Source: Pseudophaeobacter sp965641885 | Lineage (GTDB): Bacteria > Pseudomonadota > Alphaproteobacteria > Rhodobacterales > Rhodobacteraceae | Direction: 5' to 3' | DNA: 64,000 bases | NCBI GenBank assembly: GCA_965641885.1 | Contig: OZ282574.1 | Coordinates: forward strand, 4,340,001 to 4,404,000 | Shown here: positions 17,694 to 26,087 of the stretch, one piece after another | Layout: each line of letters starts with the position of its first letter | Position numbering within the stretch: the stretch's first letter is position 1 | Made by a program: the position numbers and the translations under genes | Notes under the pieces: model-generated | Told to the model about the DNA's origin: nothing | Database searches by the model: none | The model's input: only the letters and a program-made list of their open reading frames with translations

Positions 17694-18523
17694 GCGAGGG
17701 CGGCCGTACGGGTGGACTCATCCACATCAGGGCGTTGGCCGAACCAGCGTTCAAACCCTGGCACCGCCTGATGCAACAACATGCCAAGCCCATCAACCAC
17801 GGTACAACCCACCTCCTCGGCGGTTTGCAAAAGATCGGTTTTGAGCGGGGTATAGATCAGATCCGTGACCACCATATCAGGGCGCAGCCCGTCCAGCGGC
17901 ACCCGCAGACGCGGATTGCCAACCATACCCAGCGAGGTTGTGTTGACCAGCAAGATACCTTCTTCGATGATATTGCCTGCCTGAACCCAGTCAACCACAC
18001 GAATGCGTTTGCCAAAGTCCTTTTGCAGCTGCTCTGCGCGGGCACGGGTGCGGTTGGTCAGCAGGATTTCAGGTGTGCCTGACTCTAACAATGAGGCCAC
18101 AACCGCTCGGCAGGCGCCACCCGCGCCCAAAACCACGGCCGGGCCACTGGCAGGATCCCAATCCGGCGCGCCCTGCTGCAGGTTTTTGATAAAACCATAT
18201 CCATCGGTGTTATCTGCAAGAATACTGCCATCGCTGCGAAAGATCATGGTGTTGGCCGCCCCCATGAGTTTGGCCCGGTCAGTCACCTTATCAGCGATTT
18301 TCATCACCGCCTCTTTATGCGGGATCGTCACATTAGCGCCGACAAACCCTGCCTTGGGCAGGGTGCGGATCACCGTTTCCAAATCCTCAGGCTCCACATG
18401 CATCGGCACGTAGTGCCCAGCGATGCCATGCGCGGTGAGCCAGTGGCGTTGCAACTGCGGCGATTTGGAATGCGCCACAGGACAGCCAATGACACCGGCC
18501 AGCGGAATTTTGTTGTCACTCAT
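17690..18523 (-). CDS. aroE: shikimate dehydrogenase (NADP+)
   Basis: AroE reduces 3-dehydroshikimate to shikimate in the aromatic amino acid pathway. The 277-residue protein has the substrate-site motifs GCPVAHSKSP near residue 13 and NVTIPHKEAVM near residue 64 with the catalytic lysine, and an NADP fold starting VVLGAGGACRAVV near residue 129 followed by NRTRARAEQL. The C-terminal DGLGMLLHQA is also conserved. It overlaps maf and coaE in the leftward operon. Confidence 0.97.
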   Translation of the reverse strand: MSDNKIPLAGVIGCPVAHSKSPQLQRHWLTAHGIAGHYVPMHVEPEDLETVIRTLPKAGFVGANVTIPHKEAVMKIADKVTDRAKLMGAANTMIFRSDGSILADNTDGYGFIKNLQQGAPDWDPASGPAVVLGAGGACRAVVASLLESGTPEILLTNRTRARAEQLQKDFGKRIRVVDWVQAGNIIEEGILLVNTTSLGMVGNPRLRVPLDGLRPDMVVTDLIYTPLKTDLLQTAEEVGCTVVDGLGMLLHQAVPGFERWFGQRPDVDESTRTAALA

Positions 18524-19119
18524 TGATCAATTACTCCCTGTAGTCCCAGGTAGTTGAGCAGCTCCACCAGAGGTAGTCCCAAAACGTTAAAGTAGCTGCC
18601 TTCTATATTGGAAAACAAGCGTACCCCCTCCTCTTCGAGCTTATAGGCGCCAACTGCGTCCTGAATGCTCTGCCAGTTTCGCGTCACATAAGAAGAGAGG
18701 TAGCCGTCAGAACAGTCGTGCATCCGCAGGCGAACCTGTCCCACGTGACGCCAGATCGGCTCACCATCGCGGTATATTACGGCAGCAGACAACAGCATAT
18801 GACGTTTGCCACGCATCGCGCTAAGCTGTGCCAATGCCTCTTCGGGGGTTTTTGGTTTGGACAGAAGCTGGCCCTCAAAGTCGAGAACCTGATCACAACC
18901 CAAAACCAGCGGGCCGGGGTTTTTCATGCTCACCTTGCGAGCCTTAGCCTCGGCCAGGGCATCGGCAATGTCGCGGGGGCTGGCGCCCTCGGCCAGAAGA
19001 GCCGCCTTGATCGCCTCTTCATCCACGCGGGCAACGGCGACCTCAAACGGCACCCCTGCCTGTCGTAAAAGCTGAGCACGGATCTGAGAGCCAGAGGCCA
19101 GCAGGATGTGGGCAGACAT
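18520..19119 (-). CDS. maf: Maf family nucleotide pyrophosphatase
   Basis: Maf proteins hydrolyse non-canonical or modified nucleoside triphosphates. The 199-residue protein carries LLASGSQIRAQLL at the N-terminus (family S-x-x-R motif), VDEEAIK, and VLGCDQVLDFEG with the CDQ variant, which suggests the YceF-like (7-methyl-GTP) subgroup over the TTP/UTP subgroup. The start at 19119 (MSAHILLASG) is preferred to one nine codons earlier. It is the first gene of the maf-aroE-coaE-dnaQ operon and borders the putative origin of replication. Confidence 0.9.
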   Translation of the reverse strand: MSAHILLASGSQIRAQLLRQAGVPFEVAVARVDEEAIKAALLAEGASPRDIADALAEAKARKVSMKNPGPLVLGCDQVLDFEGQLLSKPKTPEEALAQLSAMRGKRHMLLSAAVIYRDGEPIWRHVGQVRLRMHDCSDGYLSSYVTRNWQSIQDAVGAYKLEEEGVRLFSNIEGSYFNVLGLPLVELLNYLGLQGVIDQ

Positions 19120-19299
19120 GTGGAAAACCCCATGGAAAAGATGCACAAGTTAGTAGGATGGTTTGTATGGTTTTTCCCGGTTTTGGCAAGTGCGCAGGAA
19201 AAACCGGAATTCCACGGAACTGCGCGCTGATTCCTCCTCGGGGGATAGGGATAACTTTGCAAGCCGGGATATCTGCGATCTCCACGATTCCTCCAAAGG

Positions 19300-19308
19300 T
19301 TATCCCCA
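19300..19308 (+). promoter_or_regulatory. DnaA-box-like nonamer TTATCCCCA
   Basis: It differs from the consensus TTATCCACA at one position. An identical nonamer lies in inverse orientation about 100 bases away at 19409-19417. Confidence 0.5.
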
Positions 19309-19320
19309 TAGTAATCTTCA

Positions 19321-19335
19321 TTAACAGAACCTTAA
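19321..19335 (+). promoter_or_regulatory. perfect CtrA-type site TTAA-N7-TTAA in the putative origin
   Basis: TTAA at 19321-19324, seven bases, then TTAA at 19332-19335 fit the full CtrA recognition sequence exactly. A second near match, TTAA-N7-TTTA, is at 19475-19489. In Caulobacter CtrA sites inside oriC repress replication; whether CtrA acts on the origin in Roseobacters is not established. Confidence 0.45.
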
Positions 19336-19408
19336 TTTTCCTTATTTTTAGGCGTGTTAACCAAAGTGTCATCAATAAGGCATGGTTTCACAGTAAAGTT
19401 ATGCCCCT

Positions 19409-19417
19409 TGGGGATAA
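19409..19417 (-). promoter_or_regulatory. DnaA-box-like nonamer TTATCCCCA, inverse copy
   Basis: Read on the minus strand this is the same nonamer as at 19300-19308. It forms the right half of an imperfect palindrome with TTATGCCCC at 19399-19407. Confidence 0.5.
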
Positions 19418-19529
19418 GGCCGTGAGGGAGTCAATAATCCACCGAAATCCCTGTCCCTACAAAAACATCATCCTTTAAATCTTTCTTTATTATTATAAGG
19501 GTGACCAAACAGAGCAAAGAGACAGACCT

Positions 19530-19985
19530 ATGGACCTGACAGACTGGATGTACATCCTGTACCCCTATGCGAAATCCCTGCACATCATGGCAGTGCTCAG
19601 CTGGATGGCGGGTCTGTTCTATCTCCCACGTCTGTTTGTGTATCACGTGGAGCAGGCTGAGAAGGTTCCTGAAAGCCTAGCGATCTTTGTCACCATGGAG
19701 GACAAACTGCATCGTTTGATCATGCGGCCTGCAATGATGGTCACATGGGGAGCCGGGTTGTTCATGGTCTTTACGCCGGGAATAGTCGACTGGAGCGATC
19801 TGTGGCCCTGGAGCAAGGCTGTAGCGGTGATTGGCATGACCTGGTTCCACTATTGGCTTTTGCAGCGTCAGCGGGCGTTTTCTGCCGGGGAGAACACGCT
19901 CTCAGGCCGGCGCTACCGCATGATGAACGAGGTCCCGACCTTGCTGATGGTGGTGATTGTCGTTTCTGTGATCTTCAAGTTCTGA
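19530..19985 (+). CDS. hemJ: protoporphyrinogen oxidase HemJ
   Basis: HemJ oxidises protoporphyrinogen IX to protoporphyrin IX in haem synthesis, replacing HemG or HemY in most alphaproteobacteria. The 151-residue membrane protein has four hydrophobic helices. The family residues are visible in YAKSLHIMAVLSWMAGLFYLPRL (histidine near residue 19) and MEDKLHRLIMRPAMM, with the essential histidine and lysine. Neighbouring hemW and hemH further along the window belong to the same pathway. It starts just right of the putative oriC. Confidence 0.95.
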   Translation: MDLTDWMYILYPYAKSLHIMAVLSWMAGLFYLPRLFVYHVEQAEKVPESLAIFVTMEDKLHRLIMRPAMMVTWGAGLFMVFTPGIVDWSDLWPWSKAVAVIGMTWFHYWLLQRQRAFSAGENTLSGRRYRMMNEVPTLLMVVIVVSVIFKF

Positions 19986-20192
19986 CTCTGGGCGGCTTTA
20001 GGTCTTCTATCGCTGCAGAGATTTGATCTGAGGCGGCTGAGAGGGTCGTAAGGCTGCATTGGTTACTCTGTTTGACTTACACAGCCTCTGGCCCTATGTA
20101 TGGCCTCCAACGCGCCCGTCCGGGCATCCGTGTTCTCCGAACTTTGTAAAAAACCTCTCCCTGAATAACCGGGGCATAAGGGCCATATATTG

Positions 20193-21464
20193 ATGACCGT
20201 CGAATCCCTAAATCTTTCTGATCTCAAGGCGCAAAGCCCTAAAAACCTTCTGGCCACGGCCGAAGAGCTCGAGATCGAAAACGCCTCGACAATGCGCAAG
20301 GGCGAGATGATGTTCCAGATTCTGCGCGAACGTGCGGATGAAGGCTGGGAGATCAGCGGCGACGGGGTGCTTGAGGTGCTTCAGGATGGATTCGGTTTTC
20401 TGCGCTCACCTGAGGCTAACTATCTGCCGGGTCCAGATGACATCTACGTTTCTCCGGATATGATCCGCAAACACTCGCTGCGCACCGGCGACACCATTGA
20501 GGGGCAGATTAAGGCGCCGCTGGACGCAGAACGCTATTTTGCCATGACCAGTGTCACCAAGATCAATTTTGAGGACCCTGAAAAAGCGCGCCACAAGATC
20601 GCTTTTGACAACCTGACGCCGCTTTATCCCGATGAGCGTCTGAAACTGGAAGTTGAGGATCCAACGATCAAGGACCGTACCGCACGCGTCATTGATCTGG
20701 TTGCGCCCATCGGTAAAGGCCAGCGTGGGCTGATCGTGGCGCCGCCACGCACCGGTAAAACCGTGATCCTGCAAAACATTGCCAACTCGATCGAAAAGAA
20801 CCACCCAGAGTGCTATCTGATCGTGCTTTTGATCGATGAACGGCCCGAAGAAGTCACCGACATGCAGCGCTCCGTAAAGGGCGAGGTTGTCTCCTCTACC
20901 TTTGATGAGCCGGCAACACGTCACGTTGCTGTGTCAGAGATGGTGATTGAAAAGGCCAAACGTCTGGTAGAGCATAAGCGAGATGTTGTTATCTTGCTCG
21001 ATTCGATCACAAGACTTGGTAGGGCCTTCAACACTGTTGTCCCGTCCTCCGGCAAGGTTCTGACCGGTGGCGTGGATGCGAATGCTCTGCAACGTCCAAA
21101 GCGCTTCTTTGGTGCTGCCCGGAATATCGAAGAGGGTGGCTCGCTCACCATTATCGCAACGGCGCTGATCGATACCGGCAGCCGTATGGATGAGGTCATC
21201 TTTGAAGAGTTCAAAGGCACCGGTAACTCTGAACTGGTTCTGGATCGTAAAATCGCCGACAAACGTGTGTTCCCGGCGATCGACATCCTCAAATCCGGCA
21301 CCCGGAAAGAAGAGCTTTTGGTCGACAAAGGCGATCTCGCCAAGACCTTTGTTCTGCGCCGGATCCTCAACCCGATGGGCACGACCGATGCTGTCGAATT
21401 CCTGCTGGGCAAGTTGAAGCAAACCAAATCAAACTCTGATTTCTTTGATTCGATGAACACCTAA
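20193..21464 (+). CDS. rho: transcription termination factor Rho
   Basis: Rho is the hexameric RNA helicase that ends transcription at unstructured C-rich RNA. The 423-residue protein has the N-terminal Rho domain (LSDLKAQSPKNLLATAEELE), an RNA-binding cold-shock-like fold with DGFGFLRSP near residue 67, Walker A APPRTGKT at residues 183-190, the Walker B region VVILLDSITRLGRA near 263 and the Q/R-loop segments. ATG at 20193 was taken rather than the TTG one codon earlier. The 207-base leader upstream has no ORF and could carry autoregulation. Confidence 0.98.
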   Translation: MTVESLNLSDLKAQSPKNLLATAEELEIENASTMRKGEMMFQILRERADEGWEISGDGVLEVLQDGFGFLRSPEANYLPGPDDIYVSPDMIRKHSLRTGDTIEGQIKAPLDAERYFAMTSVTKINFEDPEKARHKIAFDNLTPLYPDERLKLEVEDPTIKDRTARVIDLVAPIGKGQRGLIVAPPRTGKTVILQNIANSIEKNHPECYLIVLLIDERPEEVTDMQRSVKGEVVSSTFDEPATRHVAVSEMVIEKAKRLVEHKRDVVILLDSITRLGRAFNTVVPSSGKVLTGGVDANALQRPKRFFGAARNIEEGGSLTIIATALIDTGSRMDEVIFEEFKGTGNSELVLDRKIADKRVFPAIDILKSGTRKEELLVDKGDLAKTFVLRRILNPMGTTDAVEFLLGKLKQTKSNSDFFDSMNT

Positions 21465-21494
21465 AACCCCAGCTGGCTGAAAAGGAAGGCCAAC

Positions 21495-22781
21495 ATGGAT
21501 ACGATTTTTGCGTTGGCCTCCGCCCAAGGGAAGGCCGGAGTGTCCGTAGTGCGCATTTCCGGTCCCCTTGCCCTGGAGGCCGCAAACCTGATTTGTGACC
21601 GTCCTTTGCCCGAAAAGGGCCGGGGGCTGCGCGTTCTACGGGATGCTGACGGCAACCATCTAGATGAGGCATTGGTGCTGACATTCAAGGCGCCGGAAAG
21701 CTTTACAGGCGAAAATATCGTTGAATTACAAGTGCATGGAAGCATTGCGGTGGTGTCGTCTGTACTGGATACCCTGTCTAAAACGCAGGATCTGCGCCTT
21801 GCAGAGCCTGGAGAGTTTACCAGACGCGCGCTCGAGAACGGCAAGCTGGATCTGGCTCAGGTTGAGGGTCTTGCGGATCTGATTGATGCTGAAACCGAGG
21901 CACAGCGTAAACAGGCGCAGGTGGTTTTGTCTGGCGGCGTTGGTCAATTGGCGGAACGCTGGCGGATAGATTTGATACGGGCAGCTTCGCTTATTGAGGT
22001 GACCATTGATTTTGCGGACGAGGATGTTCCGGTTGATGTCACCCCAGAGGTCACGGCGTTGCTAGAGGGTGTTGCAGTCGATCTGCAACGAGAAACCGAT
22101 GGTGTCAAAATAGCTGAGAGGATTCGGGACGGCTTTGAAGTTGCCATTATTGGTGCGCCAAATGTCGGAAAATCCACTCTTCTCAATGCCTTAGCCGGAC
22201 GAGAAGCCGCGATTACATCCGAGTATGCAGGCACTACACGGGACGTGATTGAGGTTCGTATGGACCTTGGTGGACTGCCTGTGACGCTACTGGATACTGC
22301 CGGGCTCAGAGAGACCGACGATCATGTCGAAGGAATAGGTATTGAACTGGCACGTAAACGCGCTGAGCATGCGGATCTCCGGGTTTTTCTCGCAGAATGT
22401 TCGGATTCTCTGGATCTCGAAAAGCGCGCGGGAGACATCCGCCTGATACCAAAGGCCGACACCTTAGCTAACACCCAAGGGGCAATTTCCGGAAAAACAG
22501 GCGAAGGGGTAGATGCCCTTGTCCTGCACATTTCCAAAATCCTAAAGGATCGCTCCACAGGGGTAGGGGTGGCAACCCGGGCTCGACATCGCGATATGAT
22601 GATGCAGGCCTTGGCTAGCATTAAAGATGCTCAAAAGGTTCTTGAACGAGGATCAGAGTTTTATGATATAGCAGCCGAGGATATGCGGTCAGCCATCCGG
22701 GCTCTCGAGATGCTTGTTGGCCGCGTCGGTGTTGAGAATCTCCTGGATGAGATTTTCTCCAGTTTCTGTCTTGGAAAGTAA
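21495..22781 (+). CDS. mnmE: tRNA uridine-5-carboxymethylaminomethyl(34) synthesis GTPase MnmE
   Basis: MnmE acts with MnmG to build the cmnm5 group on U34 of certain tRNAs. The 428-residue protein has the formyl-THF binding N-terminal domain (MDTIFALASAQGKAGVSVVR), a helical domain and an inserted G domain: P-loop GAPNVGKS at residues 220-227, TTRD near 250 and DTAG near 267. The C-terminus FCLGK is the conserved C-[IL]-G-K motif with the catalytic cysteine. The MnmG gene starts a few bases downstream, so the two partner proteins are co-expressed. Confidence 0.97.
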   Translation: MDTIFALASAQGKAGVSVVRISGPLALEAANLICDRPLPEKGRGLRVLRDADGNHLDEALVLTFKAPESFTGENIVELQVHGSIAVVSSVLDTLSKTQDLRLAEPGEFTRRALENGKLDLAQVEGLADLIDAETEAQRKQAQVVLSGGVGQLAERWRIDLIRAASLIEVTIDFADEDVPVDVTPEVTALLEGVAVDLQRETDGVKIAERIRDGFEVAIIGAPNVGKSTLLNALAGREAAITSEYAGTTRDVIEVRMDLGGLPVTLLDTAGLRETDDHVEGIGIELARKRAEHADLRVFLAECSDSLDLEKRAGDIRLIPKADTLANTQGAISGKTGEGVDALVLHISKILKDRSTGVGVATRARHRDMMMQALASIKDAQKVLERGSEFYDIAAEDMRSAIRALEMLVGRVGVENLLDEIFSSFCLGK

Positions 22782-22785
22782 GGAG

Positions 22786-22801
22786 TGTTTCACGTGAAAC
22801 A
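22786..22801. other. parS partition site 1, overlapping the mnmG start
   Basis: TGTTTCACGTGAAACA is a perfect 16-base palindrome identical to the widespread chromosomal parS sequence bound by ParB. It lies across the translation start of mnmG, so the same bases also encode the first residues or the start GTG. ParA and ParB are encoded 2.5 kb downstream. Confidence 0.93.
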
Positions 22802-24668
22802 TTCAAAGTTCGATGTCCTGGTTATTGGTGGCGGTCACGCCGGCACAGAAGCCGCTCATGCTGCGGCCCGTATGGGTGTGCGCACGGCTCTTGTGACCCT
22901 TACGCGAGATGGCATTGGTGTAATGTCTTGCAATCCAGCTATTGGTGGATTGGGTAAGGGGCATTTGGTTAGAGAAATTGATGCCATGGATGGTGTCATG
23001 GGCCGCGTGGCGGATCTGGCTGGAATTCAATTCAGATTGCTGAACCGCCGAAAAGGTCCCGCGGTCCAGGGGCCGAGGGCGCAGTCAGATCGAAGCATCT
23101 ACCGGCGGGAAATGCTCAAAGCAACGGACGAGCAGCCTAACCTCGAAATCATCGAAGGGGAGGCCACCGACTTTTTGATGACAGGCTCACGCGTCTCTGG
23201 CGTTGTTTTAGCGGATGGCAGTGAAATCCCCAGTCAGACAGTCATTTTGACGTCTGGCACCTTTCTGCGTGGCATTATTCATATTGGTGACGTGTCAAAG
23301 CCGGGCGGCCGCATGGGAGATCGCCCGTCGATCAAACTTGCAGAGCGACTTGATAGCTTTGATTTGCCAATGGGGCGGCTCAAGACCGGCACACCACCTC
23401 GGCTGGATGGACGGACCATCAATTGGGACATTCTGGAAGGTCAACCGGGCGACGAGGATCCGACCTTCTTTTCGTTTATGACCAAGAGCATATCAGCAAA
23501 GCAGGTTGTCTGTGGTATTACCCATACAAACGAAAAAACCCATAATATCATTCGGGAAAACCTGGCACGGTCAGCAATGTATGGCGGACATATTGACGGT
23601 GTCGGGCCGCGATATTGCCCCTCAATTGAAGATAAGATTGTCCGCTTTGGCGAAAAGACATCGCATCAAATATTTTTGGAACCCGAAGGTGCAAATGATC
23701 ACACGGTGTATCCAAACGGCATTTCGACCAGTTTGCCGGTCGATGTGCAAAATGACTATGTTAGGTCTATAGTTGGGCTGGAACAGGCCGTGATCCTGCA
23801 GCCCGGCTATGCCATTGAATATGACTACATCGACCCACGGGCGCTGACGCTCGAACTGGCGCTTAAGGACGTGCCCGGTTTGTATCTTGCAGGCCAGATT
23901 AACGGCACAACCGGCTATGAAGAAGCGGCGGCCCAGGGCTTGGTAGCGGGACTGAACGCAGCCAGCACCTGTTTGGGGCGGGATCCCGCAATGTTTGGCC
24001 GATCAAACAGCTATATTGGGGTCATGGTTGATGACCTCACGACCCACGGCGTGACAGAGCCCTATCGTATGTTCACTTCCAGAGCTGAATTTCGCCTGTC
24101 CTTACGAGCTGATAATGCAGATCAAAGGCTTACGCCGCTGGGGATTACTCTGGGCTGTGTCTCAGATACCCGGCGTTCTGCCTACGAGGAAAAGTGGGAT
24201 CGCCTGCAAGAAACCAGGAGTGAACTGGAATCTTCGATTTTTACACCAAAACAAATTTCTCAAGCCGGGATCTATGTTAATCAAGATGGAAATAAGCGTA
24301 GCGCCTTTGATGTGCTTGCTTTTCCAGACGTCAGTTTTGAAGATCTTATTCCGCTTTTACCCAATTGCGAAGGTGCGGATGAAGGGACACGCCGTCAGCT
24401 GGAACGGGATGCGCTCTACGTTCACTACATAGCACGCCAGGAAAAAGAGATCGCCGCAGTAAAACGGGATGAAGGACATGTCATTCCAACAGACTTTGAT
24501 TACGGCGCTATCGAAGGCCTTTCTGCTGAGCTAAAGCAAAAGCTCTGCAAGGCACGCCCTGAAACACTTGCAAAGGCAAGTCGAATTGGCGGTATGACGC
24601 CAGCAGGATTGGCCCTCATACTGGCCAGATTGCGAAGAGATAAGAGAATTCAGGAGAAAACCGCATGA
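22794..24668 (+). CDS. mnmG: tRNA uridine-5-carboxymethylaminomethyl(34) synthesis enzyme MnmG
   Basis: MnmG (GidA) is the FAD-dependent partner of MnmE in modifying U34 of tRNA. The protein of about 624 residues starts with the Rossmann motif VIGGGHAGTEAAHAA, followed by CNPAIGGLGKGHLVREID and the long FAD region with GRPSIKLAERL and QINGTTGYEEAAAQG. The start was set at GTG 22794 because AAGGAG at 22779-22784 is nine bases upstream; the GTG at 22785 would have no spacing. Both starts lie in the parS palindrome. It overlaps rsmG by ATGA. Confidence 0.94.
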   Translation: MKHSKFDVLVIGGGHAGTEAAHAAARMGVRTALVTLTRDGIGVMSCNPAIGGLGKGHLVREIDAMDGVMGRVADLAGIQFRLLNRRKGPAVQGPRAQSDRSIYRREMLKATDEQPNLEIIEGEATDFLMTGSRVSGVVLADGSEIPSQTVILTSGTFLRGIIHIGDVSKPGGRMGDRPSIKLAERLDSFDLPMGRLKTGTPPRLDGRTINWDILEGQPGDEDPTFFSFMTKSISAKQVVCGITHTNEKTHNIIRENLARSAMYGGHIDGVGPRYCPSIEDKIVRFGEKTSHQIFLEPEGANDHTVYPNGISTSLPVDVQNDYVRSIVGLEQAVILQPGYAIEYDYIDPRALTLELALKDVPGLYLAGQINGTTGYEEAAAQGLVAGLNAASTCLGRDPAMFGRSNSYIGVMVDDLTTHGVTEPYRMFTSRAEFRLSLRADNADQRLTPLGITLGCVSDTRRSAYEEKWDRLQETRSELESSIFTPKQISQAGIYVNQDGNKRSAFDVLAFPDVSFEDLIPLLPNCEGADEGTRRQLERDALYVHYIARQEKEIAAVKRDEGHVIPTDFDYGAIEGLSAELKQKLCKARPETLAKASRIGGMTPAGLALILARLRRDKRIQEKTA

Positions 24669-25285
24669 CTCAAATGAGCCTCTCGGAGCAACTGGGTGTT
24701 TCACGTGAAACAATGGACCGGTTGGAGAAATTCGAGGAAGTTCTTTTGAAGTGGAACCCCCGTATCAACTTGGTGTCCAAAAATAGCCTTCCTGATCTGT
24801 GGCAAAGGCATATAGCGGATTCTGTCCAGGTCTATGATTGCGCAGAGGAGATTGGTGAAAGCTGGTTGGATATTGGCAGCGGAGGCGGTTTTCCTGGTAT
24901 AGTGATCGCTATTCTGGCCGCTGAACGCTCTCCTCAGACCAAAGTCACCCTTATCGAGAGTGATCAGCGCAAATCGGCCTTTCTGAGGACAGCAGCCCGA
25001 GAATGTGGCGTGTCAATTACAGTATTGAATAAGCGCATTGAGCAGGTTGAACCTTTTGGTGCCCAAATCATGTCTGCGCGGGCTGTGGCGGATTTGGATA
25101 CATTGCTTGCCTTTTCTGAACGACATTTAGCTGAAGGCGGTGTAGCGCTCTTTCCTAAAGGGGAAAGTTGGAAAAAAGAATTGGATGCCGCAACGAAGAG
25201 ATGGCGATTTGACGTTGAAACCATTACAAGTTTGACTGAAACTGAAGCAGTTATTCTGAAGATCAAGGGAATCACGCGTGTCTGA
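24665..25285 (+). CDS. rsmG: 16S rRNA (guanine(527)-N7)-methyltransferase RsmG
   Basis: RsmG methylates G527 of 16S rRNA; loss gives streptomycin resistance in several bacteria. The 206-residue protein has the AdoMet loop WLDIGSGGGFPGIVIAI near residue 68, an acidic residue in TLIESDQRK and the family start LGVSRETMDRLEKFEEVLLKWN. The codons for GVSRET contain the second parS palindrome. The gene overlaps mnmG upstream (ATGA) and parA downstream (eight bases). Confidence 0.96.
   Translation: MTQMSLSEQLGVSRETMDRLEKFEEVLLKWNPRINLVSKNSLPDLWQRHIADSVQVYDCAEEIGESWLDIGSGGGFPGIVIAILAAERSPQTKVTLIESDQRKSAFLRTAARECGVSITVLNKRIEQVEPFGAQIMSARAVADLDTLLAFSERHLAEGGVALFPKGESWKKELDAATKRWRFDVETITSLTETEAVILKIKGITRV
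24697..24712. other. parS partition site 2, inside rsmG
   Basis: TGTTTCACGTGAAACA is again a perfect palindrome, identical to site 1 and about 1.9 kb from it. Here it is wholly coding and reads as V-S-R-E-T in RsmG, residues conserved in the family, so the partition site and protein sequence are superimposed. Confidence 0.93.
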
Positions 25286-26087
25286 TCTATCCCGCCCGGA
25301 GGGGCCACGAATTATCGCGGTTGCAAATCAAAAGGGTGGAGTGGGAAAAACAACAACAACCATAAACCTTGCAGCTGCTTTGGTTGAAACCGGTTTGCGT
25401 GTTCTTGTTGTTGATCTTGATCCCCAGGGAAATGCCTCAACTGGGCTTGGCATTGACAGCGCAGATCGGGATACAACGACCTATGATCTTCTTGTCGATG
25501 ATGCGCCGTTAGGTGACGTTATTCGGACAACTGAGATTGAAGACCTTTGCATAATTCCTGCAACTGTTGATCTGAGTTCTGCTGATATCGAGCTTTTTGC
25601 CAATGAAAAACGAAGCTATCTTTTGCACGATGCTTTGCGGCAGACGGCCATGGATGAGTATGAGTGGGACTATGTGTTGATTGACTGCCCTCCGTCTCTT
25701 AACCTTTTGACGGTAAATGCAATGGTTGCGGCACATTCGGTTCTGATTCCACTGCAAAGTGAATTTTTTGCTTTGGAAGGTGTGTCGCAGCTGCTTCTAA
25801 CAATTCGGGAAGTTCGTCAATCCGCGAATCCAAACTTGCGGATTGAGGGTATTGTCTTAACCATGTTTGACCGCCGCAATAACCTCTCACAGCAGGTCGA
25901 GAAGGATGCGCGCGACAATCTTGGTGAACTGGTGTTTAAGACAAAGATCCCACGAAATGTACGTGTCAGCGAGGCACCTTCTTATGCTCTGCCCGTGCTT
26001 AACTATGATAGCAACTCTCTTGGAGCCAAGGCCTATCGATCTTTGGCAGAAGAGTTGATTTCAAACAACCAGAACGTCGCAGCGTGA
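25278..26087 (+). CDS. parA: chromosome partitioning ATPase ParA
   Basis: ParA is the deviant-Walker ATPase that moves ParB-parS complexes during chromosome segregation. The 269-residue protein has the P-loop KGGVGKTT at residues 19-26, the VVDLDPQGNAS switch and the VLIDCPPSLNLLTVNAM Walker B region. There is no N-terminal helix-turn-helix extension, which fits a chromosomal, Soj-like ParA. The start is a GTG overlapping rsmG. The coding sequence is visibly richer in A and T than the flanking operons. Confidence 0.97.
   Translation: MSDLSRPEGPRIIAVANQKGGVGKTTTTINLAAALVETGLRVLVVDLDPQGNASTGLGIDSADRDTTTYDLLVDDAPLGDVIRTTEIEDLCIIPATVDLSSADIELFANEKRSYLLHDALRQTAMDEYEWDYVLIDCPPSLNLLTVNAMVAAHSVLIPLQSEFFALEGVSQLLLTIREVRQSANPNLRIEGIVLTMFDRRNNLSQQVEKDARDNLGELVFKTKIPRNVRVSEAPSYALPVLNYDSNSLGAKAYRSLAEELISNNQNVAA

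Larger units (their letters stand above)
19120..19529. other. putative chromosomal replication origin (oriC) between maf and hemJ
   Basis: This 410-base gap has no credible ORF and is AT-rich, in clear contrast to its surroundings. It holds two TTATCCCCA DnaA-box-like nonamers in opposite orientation (19300-19308 and 19409-19417), weaker ones (TGTGGAAAA at 19119-19127, TAGGGATAA at 19246-19254), a palindromic pair TTATGCCCC/GGGGATAA at 19399-19417, a perfect CtrA-type site at 19321-19335, and AT-rich runs at 19320-19380 and 19470-19500. In Caulobacter the origin lies beside the maf-aroE-coaE-dnaQ-secB block. The two perfect parS sites 3 to 5 kb away agree. The hemE gene expected beside it is absent here. 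Confidence 0.6.

Noticed and set aside
19246..19255. TAGGGATAAC resembles the start of the I-SceI homing site.
   Set aside because: Only ten of eighteen bases match and no homing endonuclease is near; it was counted as a weak DnaA-like box only.
19639..19654. TGTATCACGTGGAGCA, resembling parS, inside hemJ.
   Set aside because: It has three mismatches to the palindrome and is not symmetrical; the two perfect copies downstream make it unnecessary.
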